A stretch of DNA of 64,000 nt from an uncultured Roseateles sp. (GCF_913777145.1 NZ_CAJYPS010000027.1:310001-374000); one strand, 5' to 3'; numbered from the stretch's first letter, positions 30,077 through 43,303 are shown. Made by a program: numbers and translations. Notes: generated from the letters alone by a model not told the origin.

Positions 30077-32893
30077 ATGCTGCTCCCTGTTTCACGCCCC
30101 TCCCTGCCCACCGTGCCCGCGCTGCTGGGCGCTCCCCTGCTGGCCAGCCTGGGCCTGCTGAGCGCCTGTGGCGGCGGCGGCTCGTCCGCCGATGTCGCCA
30201 CGCCGCCGCCGGTCACGCCCAGTGCCGCCATCGCCATCGACGGCCGCGCGGTGGACGGCCCGCTGGCCGGTGCCACGGCCTGCTATGACCTGAACGACAA
30301 CGGCAGCTGCGACAGCGGCGAGCCCAGCTCCGCGCCCACCGGCGCGGACGGCAGCTTCAGCCTGTCGGTGGCCGCGGCGGACGCCGGCCGCCACCGCATC
30401 GTCGTGATGGTGCCGGCCACCGCGGTCGACGCCGCGACCGGCGCGGCGGTGGGCACGGCCTATGTGCTGCAGGCGCCCGCCACCGGCACGGCCACGGCGC
30501 ACAGCGTCTTCGTGAGCCCGCTGACCACGCTGGTGCAGGGCCATGTGGATGCCACCGGCGCCAGCCTGGCCGAGGCGGTGAGCCTGGTCACCGCGCAGGC
30601 GGGGCTGGGGATGTCACCGCTGGCCGACTTCACCGCCGCCAGCGGGCCCGAGGCCCAGCAGGCCGCGCTGGTGGCCCGGCTGGTACAGGCCACGCGCCTG
30701 GCCCAGGCCGAGCTGCTGAAGCCGCTGGCCGGCCAGACCGATCTCAGCGGCGCGGCCATCGCCGAGGCCGACCTGCAGAAGCAGCTCAGCAGCGCGCTGA
30801 TCGCCGCCCTGCCCCATATCGCCGGCAAGAGCGCCGAGCCGGCCCTCAGCGGCGCCAGCGGCAGTGCGCTCACCAGCGCGCTGGCCGAGGCCGCGCAGGC
30901 GGTGATCGCCCAGGCCGGCCTGGATGCCGACAGCGCCAAGGCCGCGATAGGCACGGCCCGCCTGCCGGCTGACACCAGCCCGGCCAGCGCCACGGCCACC
31001 GCCCAGCTCACCGCGCTGCGTTATGTGGACGCGAACAACTGGTTCATGCGCAGCCTGCAGAGCAGCGTGGCCGACAACACGCCCGACGCGGCCGGCCTGG
31101 TGCGCTATGCGCCGGTCTACCTGCAGAGCCAGAGCAGCGGCTTCAGCGCCGCCGGCGTGACCCAGGGCTGGGCCCACGGCAGCAGCTATGCGCGCCGCGG
31201 CGATCTGCACTGGAACGGCGGCGCCTGGCAGGCCTGCCGCCTGGGCGACCGCGGCAGCAGCACGCTGCGCGACGCCCAGGGGCGCGCCAGCTACAACTAC
31301 TGCGACGGCATAGAGAAGGGCCGCACCTGGCGCAGCGCGGTGGATCTGGCCGGCCTGCGCATCGCCGACGTGTTTCGCGACCGCATCCGCCCCTACCCCG
31401 GCGGCACCCAGGGCGTGGCCTATGCCAGCTGGGGGCCGAGCGACCTGGGCCTGTTCGGCAGCGCCAGCTTCCCCACCGGCGCCAAGCTGCACTACCAGAC
31501 CAACACCGTCACCGAGACGGCGCTGGCCTACGACCCGCAGCCCGGCAATGTCGCCACCGCCTACGAGCCCGCGGTCGCGGCCGGGGGTGACAGCCGCAGC
31601 ACGGCCGGCCTGGCCTGCGCGGGCACGACCAGCGCCAGCGCGCTGGCGACGCTGGAGGACCTGGTCGCCCGCAATCCCGGCAAGCCCTGCGTGTTCGCCA
31701 AGGCGGTCAGCGGCAGCGATGCCAGCCTGGACCCCAACGAATGGTGGAGCAACTCCACCGCCAGCCTGGCGGTGCTCAGCGATGCGGCCACCCGCCCGGC
31801 CGGCACCGGCGCCTGGTACAGCACCGACCTGCGGCTGCGCGTGGCCTTCGAAGGCGGCGACAGCAAGACCACGCGTTACTACAGCTGCCTGTCGCGCGCC
31901 AGCAGCGGCAGCGCCCGCAACTGCAGCCTGGTGGGCAGCGGCAGCTACAAGGTCCAGACCCTGGGCGACGCCCGGGTGATGAGCTTCAGCGGCCTGCCCG
32001 CGCTGATGCAGAAGGCGGGCTTCCAGCGCGTGTTCGTGGAACGCGGCGGCCAGGTCTACCTGGGCTTCCAGACGCTGGCCGGTGCCAGCACCAGCCAGCT
32101 GCGCCTCAACCTGGAGGCCGCCAACGCGGTGCTGGCCGCACTGCCCGGCATGCCGGCGATCAACCCCACCACCCGGCATGCCGACCTGCCGGCCGCCAGC
32201 CAGGCCGCGCTGGCCACCGCGCGCGGCGTGTGGTTCATCGCGGCGGACGACGGCAGCGAGCTCAGCGTGCTGCGCATCGGCGAGGCCGGGCGCTACCTGC
32301 TGGGCGCCATGGGCCCGCAGCAGACCGCCAGCCGCGAACAGAGCGGCCACGAGCTGGGCTGGATGGATTACGACGCCGCGACCCAGACCTTCCGCGCGCT
32401 GGTGGAGGGCAACTCGGAGCTGGGCCGGGGCCTGATGCTGCGCAGCCTGGAGGAACAGCGCAGCGAGCGGCTCGCCATCAGCGCCAGCGCGCTGAGCAGC
32501 AGCCTGGGCGACCGGCTGACCCGGCTGCCCAACGAGCCGGGCGGCCTGGTGGGCCTGTGGGCCGTGGGCTCGGCCACCGAGCTCAACACCCAGCACTTCG
32601 CCTTCCTGCCCAATGGCCGTGTGCTGATGATCGACCCGCTGGGCGACACCCAGCCCGGCGCCTGCCTGAGCCAGCGCAAGGGCCCGCCCGGCGCCGAGTA
32701 CGCCCGCTACAGCTATGACGCCACCAGCGGCGCGCTGACCGTGTTCGACAAGCAGTACGACACCAATGGCTGCGCCGGCTTCTTCGACCAGGGCGCGCAG
32801 GTCACGCTGACGCTGCGACTGGCCGGCGACGGCCAGAGCGCCACGGTCACCGCGCCCGACGGCGACTTCATGCTCTACCGCATCGCACCCTGA
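30077..32893 (+). CDS. Large exported lipoprotein, function unknown
   Basis: 938 residues. The signal peptide ends in a lipobox (LGLLSAC) with a GGGGSS linker. Residues ~50-120 resemble a carboxypeptidase-regulatory-like beta fold with an EF-hand-like segment (CYDLNDNGSCDSGEP), which might bind calcium. The rest is Ala/Ser-rich with beta-strand character, many paired cysteines and a C-terminal segment (TELNTQHFAFLPNGRVLMIDPLGD) typical of large Burkholderiales surface lipoproteins. No catalytic motif is recognised. It stands alone between oxyR and katG, with 135- and 218-bp gaps. Confidence 0.82.
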   Translation: MLLPVSRPSLPTVPALLGAPLLASLGLLSACGGGGSSADVATPPPVTPSAAIAIDGRAVDGPLAGATACYDLNDNGSCDSGEPSSAPTGADGSFSLSVAAADAGRHRIVVMVPATAVDAATGAAVGTAYVLQAPATGTATAHSVFVSPLTTLVQGHVDATGASLAEAVSLVTAQAGLGMSPLADFTAASGPEAQQAALVARLVQATRLAQAELLKPLAGQTDLSGAAIAEADLQKQLSSALIAALPHIAGKSAEPALSGASGSALTSALAEAAQAVIAQAGLDADSAKAAIGTARLPADTSPASATATAQLTALRYVDANNWFMRSLQSSVADNTPDAAGLVRYAPVYLQSQSSGFSAAGVTQGWAHGSSYARRGDLHWNGGAWQACRLGDRGSSTLRDAQGRASYNYCDGIEKGRTWRSAVDLAGLRIADVFRDRIRPYPGGTQGVAYASWGPSDLGLFGSASFPTGAKLHYQTNTVTETALAYDPQPGNVATAYEPAVAAGGDSRSTAGLACAGTTSASALATLEDLVARNPGKPCVFAKAVSGSDASLDPNEWWSNSTASLAVLSDAATRPAGTGAWYSTDLRLRVAFEGGDSKTTRYYSCLSRASSGSARNCSLVGSGSYKVQTLGDARVMSFSGLPALMQKAGFQRVFVERGGQVYLGFQTLAGASTSQLRLNLEAANAVLAALPGMPAINPTTRHADLPAASQAALATARGVWFIAADDGSELSVLRIGEAGRYLLGAMGPQQTASREQSGHELGWMDYDAATQTFRALVEGNSELGRGLMLRSLEEQRSERLAISASALSSSLGDRLTRLPNEPGGLVGLWAVGSATELNTQHFAFLPNGRVLMIDPLGDTQPGACLSQRKGPPGAEYARYSYDATSGALTVFDKQYDTNGCAGFFDQGAQVTLTLRLAGDGQSATVTAPDGDFMLYRIAP

Positions 32894-33000
32894 GCCACAG
32901 CAAGGGACGGCCGGCCCGCGCCGGCTGTCCCGAGGTCGGCGCGGCGCCCCACCCCAAAGTGGGATGACAGTGCCGAGCCCCGGGACGGATGATTCAGCAG

Positions 33001-35262
<2,262 letters not shown>

Positions 35263-35300
35263 CGCGCCCACCCCGGGGCCGGCTGCGGCTGGCCCCTGCC

Positions 35301-35339
35301 CCAGGCCCGGCGCGTCCGCGTGGCCGGGCCTGGCTTTTT
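35301..35339 (+). terminator. Intrinsic terminator of katG
   Basis: CCAGGCCCGG and CCGGGCCTGG form a perfect 10-bp GC-rich stem with a 13-base loop, followed by TTTTT at 35335-35339. It lies 38 bp after the katG stop, making it the clearest rho-independent terminator in the window. Confidence 0.88.
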
Positions 35340-35354
35340 CTCGAGGAGCACCCC

Positions 35355-35456
35355 ATGAAACTGACCCAACGCATCCTCGGCGGCGTCATCTTCGCCGCCG
35401 GCCTGGCCCTGAATGCCGGCCAGCTGGGTGACTGGCTGCGCTACAGCACCTCTTGA
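35355..35456 (+). CDS. Putative 33-residue membrane peptide
   Basis: A short ORF absent from the supplied track. GAGGAG lies 6 bp before ATG; the product begins MKLTQRILGGVIFAAGLAL and ends LRYSTS. It has a basic N-terminus and one hydrophobic helix (residues ~7-22), like a small membrane peptide or bare signal sequence. It starts 15 bp past the katG terminator T-run, so it would need readthrough or its own promoter. The good ribosome site is the main argument that it is real. Confidence 0.5.
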   Translation: MKLTQRILGGVIFAAGLALNAGQLGDWLRYSTS

Positions 35457-35460
35457 TTGA

Positions 35461-35485
35461 CGTTGTGGCGGGGGCGGCCACAACG
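35461..35485. other. Hairpin between the small ORF and the chemoreceptor gene
   Basis: CGTTGTGG and CCACAACG form a perfect 8-bp stem around a 9-base G-rich loop, 5 bp after the small ORF stop. There is no T-run, so termination is uncertain; an operator or RNA element in the chemoreceptor leader is possible. Confidence 0.4.
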
Positions 35486-35625
35486 ACACAATGGGTCGTC
35501 AGCGGGCGAGGCCGCCGGCCCCTGGCCGGCGCTGAGCACCAGGCACAGCGAGCAGATCCCGCCGGCGGCGGGGCCAGCCCCGGCGGCCCGGCCGACGGTG
35601 CACTCCCCCAGGAAGGCACCCATCC

Positions 35626-37176
35626 ATGCGCGTCAACGAGCCCGTCACCCAGCGCGAATACCGCGTCCCGCCCCAGCTGCTGCTGGTCTCCACGACCGAC
35701 ACCCAGGGCCGCATCACGCACTGCAACCCGGCCTTCGTGGACACCAGCGGCTACAGCTACGACGAACTGATGGGCCAGCCGCACAACATCGTGCGCCACC
35801 CCGACATGCCACCCGAGGCCTTCAAGGACATGTGGCAGACCATAGGCCGCGGCCGCCCCTGGACCGGGCTGGTGAAGAACCGCCGCAAGAACGGCGACCA
35901 CTACTGGGTGCGCGCCAACGTGACGCCGGTGCAGGACCAGGGCCGCATCGTCGGCTACATGTCCGTGCGCGAAGCCCCCAGCGAGGCCGAGGTGCGCGAG
36001 GCCGAGGCGCTCTATGCGACGCTGGCCGCGCAGCGCCAGGGCCGGGCCCGCATTCGCCTGCATGCGGGCCGCGTGCGCGGCACCGGCTGGCGCGACCTGC
36101 CGCAGCGCGTGCACCGCCTGAGCCTCAGCCAGCGCCTAGCCGCCGGCCTGCTGCTGATGCTGGCGGTGGGCCTGGCCGCCGGCTGGCAGGCCGGCTCGAT
36201 CGGCAGCGCGCTGCTGGTGACCGGCCTGCAGCTGCTGACCGGGCTGGGCGTGCTCGCCTGGTTCCATGCCAGCATCCAGCGCCGCCTGGACCAGGCCGAG
36301 CTGGCCGCCAACAGCCTGGCCGCCTGCAATCTGCGCCAGACCATAGAGCCGCTGCATCCCCACCCGCTCAGCGGGCTGACGCGGGCGCTGGGGCAGATCC
36401 AGGTCAATCTGCGCGCCGTCATCGGCGATGCGCGCACCGAGGTGGACGGCACGGCCACCGTGACCGACGAACTGGCCCGCGGCGGGCACGACCTGGCCCA
36501 GCGCACCGAGCTGCAGGCCGGCGCGGTACAGAAGACCGCCGCGTCCATGGAGCAGATCGCCGGCACCGTGCAGCAGACCGCCGGCACCGCGGTGCAGGTG
36601 GCCGAGCAGGGCCAGCGCGCGGCCGACACCGCGCAGGGCAGCGGCAGCGCGGTCGCCACGGTCAACGAGGCCTTCCAGGGCATAGAGACCTCGTCGCGGC
36701 GCGTGGCCGACATCGTGCAGGTCATCGAAGGCATCGCGTTCCAGACCAACATCCTCGCGCTCAACGCCGCGGTGGAGGCGGCGCGCGCCGGCGAGCAGGG
36801 CCGCGGCTTCGCGGTGGTGGCCGGCGAGGTGCGCGCGCTGGCCCAGCGCAGCGCCGGCGCGGCTAAGGAGGTGCGCGAGCTCATCACCGCATCCACCGAC
36901 CAGGTGGCCGACAGCTCACAGCGCATGCAGCGCGTGAACGCCGCGATTGCGCAGACCGTGGACGAGGTCGGCCAGATGGGTCGGCTGGTGCAGCACATCA
37001 GCCAGGCCGCGCGCGAGCAGTCGGCCGGCATCGCCGACGTGAACCGCGCGGTCGCCGAGCTGGATCACATGACGCAGGAAAACTCCGCGCTGGTCGAGCA
37101 GACCGCCGCGGTCGTGGACACGCTGCAGCAGCGCTCGGTGACGCTGAAGCGCTCGCTGCAGGTGTTCCGGATATGA
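35626..37176 (+). CDS. Aer-like PAS-containing methyl-accepting chemotaxis protein
   Basis: 516 residues; GGAAGG ribosome site. An N-terminal PAS domain ([40 protein letters not shown], residues ~20-120) matches the FAD-binding Aer type. It is followed by paired membrane helices (~170-215) without a periplasmic domain. The signalling domain has the conserved hairpin tip [41 protein letters not shown]. It probably senses redox or energy state from the cytoplasm and signals to CheA. No che genes are local. Confidence 0.93.
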   Translation: MRVNEPVTQREYRVPPQLLLVSTTDTQGRITHCNPAFVDTSGYSYDELMGQPHNIVRHPDMPPEAFKDMWQTIGRGRPWTGLVKNRRKNGDHYWVRANVTPVQDQGRIVGYMSVREAPSEAEVREAEALYATLAAQRQGRARIRLHAGRVRGTGWRDLPQRVHRLSLSQRLAAGLLLMLAVGLAAGWQAGSIGSALLVTGLQLLTGLGVLAWFHASIQRRLDQAELAANSLAACNLRQTIEPLHPHPLSGLTRALGQIQVNLRAVIGDARTEVDGTATVTDELARGGHDLAQRTELQAGAVQKTAASMEQIAGTVQQTAGTAVQVAEQGQRAADTAQGSGSAVATVNEAFQGIETSSRRVADIVQVIEGIAFQTNILALNAAVEAARAGEQGRGFAVVAGEVRALAQRSAGAAKEVRELITASTDQVADSSQRMQRVNAAIAQTVDEVGQMGRLVQHISQAAREQSAGIADVNRAVAELDHMTQENSALVEQTAAVVDTLQQRSVTLKRSLQVFRI

Positions 37177-37183
37177 ACCCAGC

Positions 37184-37201
37184 GGGGCTTACGCAAGCCC
37201 C
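37184..37201 (+). terminator. Possible terminator hairpin after chemoreceptor gene
   Basis: GGGGCTT-ACGC-AAGCCCC is a perfect 7-bp stem with a 4-base loop, 7 bp after the chemoreceptor stop. Only TT follows, so intrinsic termination would be weak. It also sits in the dps leader. Confidence 0.4.
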
Positions 37202-37290
37202 TTCCGAGTTACCACCGTAACCCGTGGTGGCAGGGCTTGCGACGTACAGTGCAGACCTGTCCCCCGGACCGCAATCGAAGGAGAAATCGA

Positions 37291-37791
37291 ATGGCCAAGA
37301 GCAGCAAGTCCGTCAGCACGGCAATCAACATCGGCATCAGCGAAAAGGACCGCGCCACCATCGCGGCCGGCCTGTCCAAGCTGCTGGCCGAGACCTACAC
37401 GCTGTACCTGACGACGCACAACTTCCACTGGAACGTCACCGGCCCGATGTTCAACTCGCTGCACGCGATGTTCATGGCCCAGTACACCGAACTGTGGAAC
37501 GCGGTGGACCCCATCGCCGAGCGCATCCGCTCGCTGGGCCACGCCGCGCCGGGCAGCTACGCCCAGTTCGCCAAGCTCAGCGGCCTGCCCGACGCCCCGG
37601 CCACGCCGCCCAAGGCGATGAAGATGGTGGAGCTGCTGACCGAAGGCCACGAGGCCATCGCGCGCACCGCCCGCAGCCTGTTCCCGCTGGTCGAGAAGGC
37701 CGGCGACGAACCCACCGCCGACCTGCTGACGCAGCGACTGACGGTGCACGAGCAGACCGCGTGGATGCTGCGCAGCCTGATGGAAGACTGA
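37291..37791 (+). CDS. dps: Dps-family DNA-binding ferritin-like protein
   Basis: 166 residues with AAGGAG before ATG; the upstream GTG in the track is less likely. A four-helix ferritin-like protein whose interfacial ferroxidase site is in THNFHWNVTGPMFNSLHAMFMAQYTELWNAVDPIAERIRSLG (His, Asp and Glu ligands). It stores iron using peroxide as oxidant and can shield DNA during stress. The Lys/Ser-rich N-terminus (MAKSSKSV) could contact DNA. Co-location with oxyR and katG points to peroxide control. Confidence 0.93.
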   Translation: MAKSSKSVSTAINIGISEKDRATIAAGLSKLLAETYTLYLTTHNFHWNVTGPMFNSLHAMFMAQYTELWNAVDPIAERIRSLGHAAPGSYAQFAKLSGLPDAPATPPKAMKMVELLTEGHEAIARTARSLFPLVEKAGDEPTADLLTQRLTVHEQTAWMLRSLMED

Positions 37792-37801
37792 GATCCCCGC
37801 T

Positions 37802-37840
37802 GGTGTCGCGCCCGCTGCACTTGATGCAGCGGGTGGCACC
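37802..37840 (+). terminator. Stem-loop downstream of dps
   Basis: CCCGCTGCA and TGCAGCGGG (37811-37833) make a perfect 9-bp stem with a 5-base loop, extended by the near-complementary flanks GGTGTC and GGCACC. It lies about 20 bp after the dps stop. There is no T-run, so it is called as a probable mRNA-stabilising or rho-assisted terminator structure. Confidence 0.5.
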
Positions 37841-37924
37841 GTTGGCCCCGTTGTCGCACAGGCTGGGTGCCTCGCACCTAGTCTGCGTGCGGACCGATAC
37901 GAGTCCGTCACGGGAGTTCGACAC

Positions 37925-38494
37925 ATGAGGTATTCCACCATCGCCGCCGCCCTCGGGGTTGGCGTACTCGCCACCGCGCTGGCCAAGCCTGCAGGCCTGC
38001 CCGCAGGCTGGCTGAAAACGGGCGACGCCACGACCTGCGAGGGCCAGGTCGTGCCGGCACAGGGCGCGCCCAGCCCCAAGGTCTTCAGTCTGGACTGCAA
38101 GGCGGGCACCACCGGCTTCTCGACGCTGATGCAGCAGGTGGCCGGCACGGATTACGCGGGCAAGCGCGTACGCCTGAGCGCCCAGGTGCGAGCGGACCAG
38201 CTCGCCGCCTGGGGCGGGCTGTGGATGCGCGCCGACATCGGCCAGCATGCCGCCGCCTTCGACAACATGTACAACCGGCCGCTGCGCGGCAGCTTCGACT
38301 GGCAAACCGCCCAGGTCGTGCTGGACATTCCGGCCGACGCCACCCAGCTCAGCTTCGGCTTCCTGCTCAACGGCGCGGGCCAGCTGCAGGCCACGGCCTT
38401 CCGGCTGGAGATCGTGGACCAGACCGTGGCCACCACCGGCGAGAACGGCGCGCCGGTGCTGCGCCGGCAGCCCCAGGACCTCACGCCGCCTTGA
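37925..38494 (+). CDS. Exported beta-sandwich protein, function unknown
   Basis: 189 residues with a signal-like N-terminus (MRYSTIAAALGVGVLATALAKPA). The body resembles a beta-sandwich module found alone or attached to regulators and peptidases: YAGKRVRLSAQVRADQLAAWGGLWMRADIGQHAAAFDNMYNRPLRGSFDWQTAQVVLDIPADATQLSFGFLLNGAGQLQATAFRLEIVD. A carbohydrate-binding-like role is possible but unproven. Its stop overlaps the TTG start of the LytS-type kinase gene, so it may be an accessory sensor protein of that system. Confidence 0.75.
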   Translation: MRYSTIAAALGVGVLATALAKPAGLPAGWLKTGDATTCEGQVVPAQGAPSPKVFSLDCKAGTTGFSTLMQQVAGTDYAGKRVRLSAQVRADQLAAWGGLWMRADIGQHAAAFDNMYNRPLRGSFDWQTAQVVLDIPADATQLSFGFLLNGAGQLQATAFRLEIVDQTVATTGENGAPVLRRQPQDLTPP

Positions 38495-39516
38495 ACGCCC
38501 CCCACCAAGTCGCGCTGGGCAGCGAGCTGGCTCAGGCGCTGCGGGAAGAGGGCATGGGCTGGCAGCGCCCGGGTCCGCTGCTGGCGGGCCTGCTGCTGTT
38601 CGCGCTGACCGCCGTCTGGTGGCGAGGCCATCCCGCCTGGGCACTGTCACTGGGCCTGTGGGCGGGCCATGCGCTCACCGACGGCTTGTGCGGCCTGCTG
38701 GCGGGTCGTCGGCGCTTCACGCTGCTGTTGCTGCCGCCCGCCTGGCTGACGGGCTCGTTGCTGGGCTGGGCACTGGAACAAGCGCTGACCGCCGAGACCA
38801 TGGACCCGGCGCAGCGCCTCACCCGCCTCTGGCTGCACCTGGGCTTTGGCGCTGTCTTGCTGGCGCTGCCGCTGCTGCAGGGCCTGCGCCGCGTGCGTGC
38901 AGTGCGGCGCGTGGAGCAGGAACGCGCCCGGCTGAGGGCCGAGCTGCAGCGGCTGCAGGCGCAGATCGAGCCGCACTTCCTGTTCAACACGCTGGCCACG
39001 CTGCGCAGCTTCGTGCGCCAGGGCTCCGCTCAGGCCCTGCCGTTGCTGGACGCCCTCAGCGCCATGCTGGAGACCACGCTGGAGCGTGTGCGCCAGACCG
39101 AAAACTCGACACTGGGCCAGGAATGCGAGGTCGTGAGCCACTACCTGTCCATCATGGCCTTGCGGCTGGGGCCTCGGCTGCGCTATCGCCTGGACGTGGA
39201 CGAGGCGCTGCGGGACCTGCCGCTGCCGCCGCTGATGCTGCAGCCCCTGGTGGAGAACGCCATCAAGCATGGCATCGAACCCTGTGAGGCCGGTGGCGAG
39301 CTGCTGCTGCAGGCCAGGCACGAGAAGGGCCTGCTGCGCTTGAGCATCACCAACAGCGGCCAGCCCCTGGAGGCTGCCGGCACCACCGGCCACGGACTGG
39401 CACTGGTCAATCTGCGTCAGCGCCTGCAAGCCCTGCATGGCGACCTGGCCGGCCTGCAACTGACCCGCACGGCCCAGGGCCTCACCGAGGCCGTGCTCAT
39501 CCTGCCCGCCCCATGA
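38491..39516 (+). CDS. LytS/YehU-type sensor histidine kinase (second copy)
   Basis: About 341 residues from a TTG overlapping the previous stop (TTGA); ATG 38554 is the alternative. Several membrane helices cover the first ~140 residues. The kinase core has IEPHFLFNTLATLRSFV (phospho-acceptor), LMLQPLVENAIKHGIEP and GHGLALVNLRQRL. It overlaps the response regulator by 4 bp and is preceded by an exported beta-sandwich protein, giving a three-gene sensory operon. It is not closely similar to the 23.7-24.8 kb kinase outside the core. Confidence 0.9.
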   Translation: MNAPHQVALGSELAQALREEGMGWQRPGPLLAGLLLFALTAVWWRGHPAWALSLGLWAGHALTDGLCGLLAGRRRFTLLLLPPAWLTGSLLGWALEQALTAETMDPAQRLTRLWLHLGFGAVLLALPLLQGLRRVRAVRRVEQERARLRAELQRLQAQIEPHFLFNTLATLRSFVRQGSAQALPLLDALSAMLETTLERVRQTENSTLGQECEVVSHYLSIMALRLGPRLRYRLDVDEALRDLPLPPLMLQPLVENAIKHGIEPCEAGGELLLQARHEKGLLRLSITNSGQPLEAAGTTGHGLALVNLRQRLQALHGDLAGLQLTRTAQGLTEAVLILPAP

Positions 39517-40217
39517 CCACCGCCCTGATCGCCGACGACGAGCCCCATCTGCTGGAAGAGCTGGAGCAGCAGCTGAACCTGGCCTGGCCCGACCTGCAGA
39601 TCGTGGCCCGCGCCGGCACGGGCACCGAGGCGCGCCGCCTGCTCGACGAACACCGCCCCGACATTGCCTTCCTCGATATCCGCATGCCGGGCATAGACGG
39701 CCTGGGCCTGGCAGCGCTGGCGCCGGCCGGCACGCGTGTGGTGTTCGTCACCGCCCATACCGAGCATGCGCTGCAGGCCTTCGACCGCGGGGCGACGGAC
39801 TACCTGCACAAGCCGGTCACCCCGGCGCGGCTGGCGGCCACGGTGCAACGCCTGCAGGCCGCGATGGCATCCACTGGCAGTGCCCGGCCAGTCCTGCGCT
39901 TCCTGCAGGCCTGGACCGGCCACACGCTGAAGCTGCTGGCCGTGGAGCAACTGGCCGCGCTGCGCTCCGAGCTGCGTCACACCCGCGCACTGAGCCAGCA
40001 CGGCGAACAGCTGCTGCTGCGCACACCGCTGGGCGAGCTACAGCAGACGCTGGACCCGGAGCTGTTCTGGCAGATCCACCGGGGCTCGGTGGTCAACGCC
40101 CGGGCGATCGAGCGCGTGGAGCGGCGCGAGGACGGCGAGCTCTGGGTCCACGTGCGGGGGCTGGCGCAGGCGCTGCCGGTCAGCCGCAGTCATCGGCAGC
40201 GGTTTCGCGGCATGTAG
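39513..40217 (+). CDS. LytTR-family response regulator (second copy)
   Basis: 234 residues, ATG overlapping the kinase stop (ATGA). Receiver domain: ALIADDEPHLLEELE, phospho-acceptor in IAFLDIRMPGIDG, VFVTAHTEHALQAF and DYLHKPV. The LytTR DNA-binding domain occupies the last ~100 residues (FWQIHRGSVVNARAIERVERREDGELWVHVRGLAQALPVSRSHRQRF). Output genes are unknown. Confidence 0.93.
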   Translation: MTTALIADDEPHLLEELEQQLNLAWPDLQIVARAGTGTEARRLLDEHRPDIAFLDIRMPGIDGLGLAALAPAGTRVVFVTAHTEHALQAFDRGATDYLHKPVTPARLAATVQRLQAAMASTGSARPVLRFLQAWTGHTLKLLAVEQLAALRSELRHTRALSQHGEQLLLRTPLGELQQTLDPELFWQIHRGSVVNARAIERVERREDGELWVHVRGLAQALPVSRSHRQRFRGM

Positions 40218-40226
40218 GCCCAGGCC

Positions 40227-40721
40227 TCACGAGCCGCGGCGCAGGTTCACCTCGCCCCTGCTCTCGAAGCGCAGCGTGCCCAGCAGGCCGCCGCCCAGCT
40301 TGCCGCGCAGCACATAGGGCAGGCGCGGACCGGCCTCGTCGCCGTGGCGGGCCAGGCCCAGCAGCTGGCGCACCATGGACAGGCCGGACACGCTGACCGG
40401 CACGGCCAGCGTGGTCTCGCCGAAGCGCGGCAGCGTGCCGCGCGCCGCGCTCACGCCGCTCGCAAAGGGCGCATCGCGCAGCTCCACATCGAAGGACAGG
40501 CCGTCGTACGAGATGTCGATGTCGTTGGGGTTCTGCACCCGCAGCTTGACCAGGAAGCGCAGCTCCAGGCCCTCGCCGGGCAGGCTCTCCAGGCCCACCA
40601 GCTCGACCTTGGGCGGGTCGCGGTGCGGCAGCAGCGCGGCACAACCGGACAGGCCGGCCGCCAGCGCAGGCAGCATCAGCCGGCGCAGGCCGGCACGGCG
40701 GGAACAGGGGGTCACGGGCAT
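40227..40721 (-). CDS. LEA14/WHy-domain lipoprotein
   Basis: 164 residues from MPVTPCSRRAGLRR; the longer ORF is antisense to prfC. The signal peptide ends with a lipobox (AAGLSGC). The mature part is a single late-embryogenesis-abundant type-2 beta-sandwich (VELVGLESLPGEGLELRFLVKLRVQNPNDIDISYDGLSFDVELRDAPFASGVS). This Lx(V/I)xNPN pattern is characteristic. Such proteins are linked to desiccation or stress tolerance, but the bacterial role is vague. Divergent from prfC by 127 bp. Confidence 0.88.
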   Translation of the reverse strand: MPVTPCSRRAGLRRLMLPALAAGLSGCAALLPHRDPPKVELVGLESLPGEGLELRFLVKLRVQNPNDIDISYDGLSFDVELRDAPFASGVSAARGTLPRFGETTLAVPVSVSGLSMVRQLLGLARHGDEAGPRLPYVLRGKLGGGLLGTLRFESRGEVNLRRGS

Positions 40722-40848
40722 GCGAGGTACTCCAGCCGGACCGACGGGCCCGGACGGGGTCAACGATAATCCAGCCCCGTCCGCCGACCTGCCCCGCCCC
40801 TCGCGGGCCCCCGCCGGTCCGCGCCCGTTCTCCTGCCGCCCACATCCC

Positions 40849-42465
<1,617 letters not shown>

Positions 42466-42518
42466 GCCTCGGGTGTTGACGCCGCCGCGCCCTCAAACCC
42501 CAGGCAGGCGCCGCTGAC

Positions 42519-43292
42519 GTGAGGTCGGAGCGCGCGCCGCTGCGGCTGGACCGCCGCCAGTGCTGCCTGGTGCTGGCGGCCGGCGGCGTGCCGGTGCTCG
42601 CGGCGCCCGCCGAGCTGCAGGCCTTCACCGAGAACCTGCCGCCGCTGAACTACCTGGAGGACGGCCAGGCCCAGGGCTTCAGCTGCGAGCTGCTGCGCCT
42701 GGTGGCCGCCGAGGCCGGGCTGCCACTGCGCATCGAGGTGCTGCCCTGGCAGCGCGCGGTACAGGAAGCGGCGCGCCAGCGCGAGGGCCTGCTGTTCTCG
42801 CTGACCCGGCTGCCCGAGCGCGAGGCGCAGTACCAGTGGGTGGGGCCGATCTCGCAGCGCCGCATCCTCATTTACCGGCTCAAGGGCCGCGGCGACGTGC
42901 AGCCCGCCAGCCTCGCGCAGCTGGGCGCGCAGCGCATAGGCGTGGCGCGCGACTCCGCCGCCGCGATGCAGCTGCAGGCCGCGGGCCTGAACCCCGACAC
43001 CAACCTGGAGCTGGGGCTGGACGATGTGCACAACCTGCGCAAGCTGCTGGCCGGGCGCATGGAGCTCATCGTGCTGCTGGACTGGGCCGCCGCCTGGCAT
43101 CTGCGCCGGCTGCAGCTGCCGCCGGACACGCTGGTGCCGGTGCTGCCGCTGGATGTGGACAAGAGCTACTGGTACGGCCTGCCGGCCGGCGCCGACCCGG
43201 CGCTGGCGCGGCGCCTGCAGGACGCGCTGGACCGCCTCAAGCGCGACGGCCGCTACGAGCGGCTGCGCCAGCGCTATCTGGGCGGCGCCTGA
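42519..43292 (+). CDS. Orphan periplasmic solute-binding protein, family 3
   Basis: 257 residues from GTG. The N-terminal signal is short (LDRRQCCLVLAAGGVPVLAAP). The bilobal binding fold is recognisable: FTENLPPLNYLEDGQAQGFSCELLRLVAAEAGL, LTRLPEREAQYQWVGPI, IGVARDSAAAMQLQAAG and a C-terminal helix LQDALDRLKRDGRYERLRQRY. This resembles amino-acid-type binding proteins that occur without transporter genes in many Burkholderiales. No permease or ATPase is next to it; a YgjV-like membrane gene follows after 11 bp. Confidence 0.8.
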   Translation: MRSERAPLRLDRRQCCLVLAAGGVPVLAAPAELQAFTENLPPLNYLEDGQAQGFSCELLRLVAAEAGLPLRIEVLPWQRAVQEAARQREGLLFSLTRLPEREAQYQWVGPISQRRILIYRLKGRGDVQPASLAQLGAQRIGVARDSAAAMQLQAAGLNPDTNLELGLDDVHNLRKLLAGRMELIVLLDWAAAWHLRRLQLPPDTLVPVLPLDVDKSYWYGLPAGADPALARRLQDALDRLKRDGRYERLRQRYLGGA

Positions 43293-43303
43293 GGCGGATG
43301 GCG

